64,000 bases of DNA from Magnetospira sp. QH-2. Lineage in GTDB: Bacteria > Pseudomonadota > Alphaproteobacteria > Rhodospirillales > Magnetospiraceae. Below the pieces are notes generated by a model that was not told where the DNA came from, did not search any database, and saw only the letters and a program-made list of their open reading frames with translations. The first letter of the stretch is position 1. Every line of letters begins with the position of its first letter. Location: assembly GCF_000968135.1 (NCBI RefSeq), contig NZ_FO538765.1, positions 1,565,819 to 1,629,818 of the forward strand, written 5' to 3'. The position numbers and the translations under genes were made by a program. Below are positions 63,301-64,000 of this stretch, one piece after another.

Positions 63301-63860
63301 AGCTTCGGGATGATATAGCCCTGTACCGGGTAAAGGGCGATGGCGGCGAGGCCCATGAACGGGTCCTGGATCATAATGAAGGCCAGGATGGTGATCAGGG
63401 TACCGCCCTGGAAAGCGGGCAGGGACAGGGCTTCGCCGAAAAAGCCGCCCAACGGCTCGGTTTCCGTTGTCACCATGGCGACGATTTCGCCCTGGGACAG
63501 ATTGCGAAAATGGTGTTGAGGGAAGCGCAAAGTGCGTTCGATCAACTGGAACCGCATGCGCCGCAACATGCGCTCGGCCAGAATTCCGCGATAGACATTG
63601 ATGAAGTATTTGAAGCCGCCGTTGATAAACACCAAGGTAAGGAAGGTGCCGCATAGCAGCAATAGAAAGGGGATTTGCTCCCATTCCATCCAGGCATAGA
63701 CCTGCGGGAATTCGTCGCCGCCAATGGCTTCGTTGATGATCGTTTTGGGCAGGTCGAGGGAGAAGTAGAGGAATGGGAATGCCACGGCAATGATCAGCAG
63801 CAGAATGATCTGCTCCCGCTTGCTGTACCGGAGTATGTACCGGAACAAACTGGATTCCAT
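60333..63860 (-). CDS. Large degenerate ABC exporter-like protein with cyclic-nucleotide-binding domain
   Basis: A 1175-residue protein. Residues 1-300 form an ABC-type-1 membrane domain with about six helices. Residues about 345-840 correspond to a nucleotide-binding domain that has decayed and grown: Walker A is KGDPGNGRSDLAKLLA (Lys replaced by Arg), the Q-loop YVDQESSLRSGTI remains, the signature is LNVAQRHKAALARSL instead of LSGGQ, and Walker B is RPRLLIANKALGGLD, with the Asp and Glu gone. About 300 extra residues lie between Q-loop and signature. Residues about 880-1000 form a cNMP-binding domain (GEMIGELALLCEIPRTANVK), and a hydrophilic C-terminal region follows. I start at the ATG at 63860. 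Confidence 0.8.
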   Translation of the reverse strand: MESSLFRYILRYSKREQIILLLIIAVAFPFLYFSLDLPKTIINEAIGGDEFPQVYAWMEWEQIPFLLLLCGTFLTLVFINGGFKYFINVYRGILAERMLRRMRFQLIERTLRFPQHHFRNLSQGEIVAMVTTETEPLGGFFGEALSLPAFQGGTLITILAFIMIQDPFMGLAAIALYPVQGYIIPKLQRKVNLLGKERVKTVRKLSERLSETVAGIQDVHAHATYHYELADFSDRLGQIFDIRYRLYKKKFFIKFLNNFLAQVTPFFFFSIGGYLVIKGDLSFGALVAVLAAYKDLSSPWKELLTYYQRKEDSRIKYEQLVEQFAPPGMLNETLIDLDNREAYQPLTGRMQGANLVLEDDGGDRLVNGATLAFDTEAHVTLKGDPGNGRSDLAKLLASQITPTSGQVSVSGKKLDQLPRAHLTREITYVDQESSLRSGTIMDNLLYGLKQRPVKESDQVEERDEWLVESEAAGNSPYIIHDDWLDMGVSRPNDDDIMDRVREALWITELEADVFDIGLRMHIDIEQHPKIAEQIVHARARVRELLVERKLIDIVEIFDPSSYVTSATVAENILWGTPVDDTFSVENLSRNSYLLYTLEKTDLLAEFITRGRSIAGVMIELFADLPPGHEFFERFAFFNHEDIPEYQRIINRVAGQGVESLVEADVTRLVDLTFQVVIARHNLFELDDSFREKVLDARVQFARHMPEDLQDKIEFFDGDRYNAASSIQDNILFGKVMVDKAEAAIRAGQLLTEVIDKLELRSQILEMGLQFDVGIGGKRLNVAQRHKAALARSLIKRPRLLIANKALGGLDPTTQANIARNLRATYEDTGLLWIDDAGEDQGDDRRRPFAQTFVVDRGTVRELAANEDQRPPSPPSETQESGKGLAGQAEVLARLPFFAAMDRSTLKLIAFTSEQLTYEPGELLIRQGDFGTNAYVTLEGAVDITVNAPDGEMKVAELGSGEMIGELALLCEIPRTANVKATTKVTALSISKDTFTKLVLQNSAMAAELSKVVASRLVSTLRAQSQKASADSDKYPSVYQDLGLPNALLFEDRKQRLEAQQMRKSPKSSVLTLHWEGPEVFGGDSDEQNQAAINLIAERVKPLLRDADTLAKISDRALGVLAYGTYDEEGLEILKERITGVLETPLHSHPVALTPMDSIRLESQPIHDGKDDDSSK

Positions 63861-63897
63861 GCCATTATCCCCATGTGCCAAGGCCACTCCAGACCTT

Positions 63898-64000
63898 AGA
63901 GTCGAATTCAAAAGTATTCCTTTGATCTCAAAGGCGTATGTTTCCGCTCTGGCGGCGTCAAGACCTCCTAACGGGGCGCCGCCCCGTGTCGTCGGCCTTT
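63898..64000. repeat. MITE-like element, partial copy at window edge
   Basis: From 63898 the sequence matches the first about 100 bases of the element at 33473-33636 with only a few differences (AATTCAAAAGTATTCCTTTG, then the hairpin ACGGGGCGCCGCCCCGTG). The window ends before the right terminus. It lies upstream of the ABC-like gene. Confidence 0.88.

Overview
The window is a gene-dense stretch of an alphaproteobacterial chromosome. High GC, UDP-glucose dehydrogenase next to phosphoglucomutase, hflKC-DUF2065-degP, dapA-smpB, a bactofilin/M23 peptidase pair, pntAA-pntAB-pntB and a PrkB-type phosphoribulokinase together suggest the Rhodospirillales (Magnetospirillum-like relatives). That placement is inference from gene content, not a database result. 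No rRNA, tRNA, CRISPR array or prophage was seen.

Layout. 1-2.9 kb: sugar-nucleotide genes (ugd end, pgm) and a YHS-domain protein. 3.0-10.5 kb, minus strand: one tightly coupled Mrp/Mnh-type cation/proton antiporter operon (E-F-G-MbhD/E-like-B-C-D-D-small-D) without a full-length A subunit. 10.7-19 kb: arsM, lipA, an acyltransferase, a RatA-like protein, cinA/pncC, pgpA, an M23 peptidase plus bactofilin pair, and a dehydratase plus hydrolase. 19-24.7 kb: soluble lytic transglycosylase, dapA, smpB, a dihydrofolate reductase fused to a Cys-rich C_GCAxxG_C_C-like domain, and a methyltransferase-like gene. 25-33.4 kb: apbC, hflK-hflC-DUF2065-degP, trpB2, a DUF1015 gene and a small hypothetical. 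33.4-41.2 kb: a nested repeat island, a B3/B4 protein, miaA, a DUF4197 protein, ybjQ, amtB-glnK, and two tandem paralogues that look like degenerate GGDEF-EAL proteins. 41.3-44.3 kb: proton-translocating transhydrogenase. 44.4-50.4 kb: sulfur amino-acid genes (metC, sseA, cysK), a NUDIX hydrolase and a hydrolase-OsmC fusion. 50.6-58.3 kb: a TSUP permease, otsB-otsA, serS-surE, prkB, an orphan ParA and a PaaI-like thioesterase. 58.3-60.3 kb: an IS1111-type element inside a dispersed repeat, then an AT-rich gene-free stretch. 60.3-63.9 kb: a very large ABC-exporter-like protein whose ATPase motifs have decayed and which carries a cyclic-nucleotide-binding domain.

The most notable observation concerns the IS110/IS1111-family element. 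Comparison with an uninterrupted copy of its host repeat at 24.84-24.90 kb fixes the ends at 58444 and 59832. The 3' noncoding part of the element contains short segments that match the left flank, are complementary to the right flank, and match the element's own right terminus, in the arrangement expected of a bridge RNA/seekRNA. Upstream, an 11-bp inverted repeat covers the transposase ribosome-binding site. Other unusual items are the pseudo-ATPase ABC/cNMP protein, the degenerate GGDEF-EAL pair, the DHFR fusion, the split-A antiporter with three D-type subunits, and several families of dispersed hairpin repeats.
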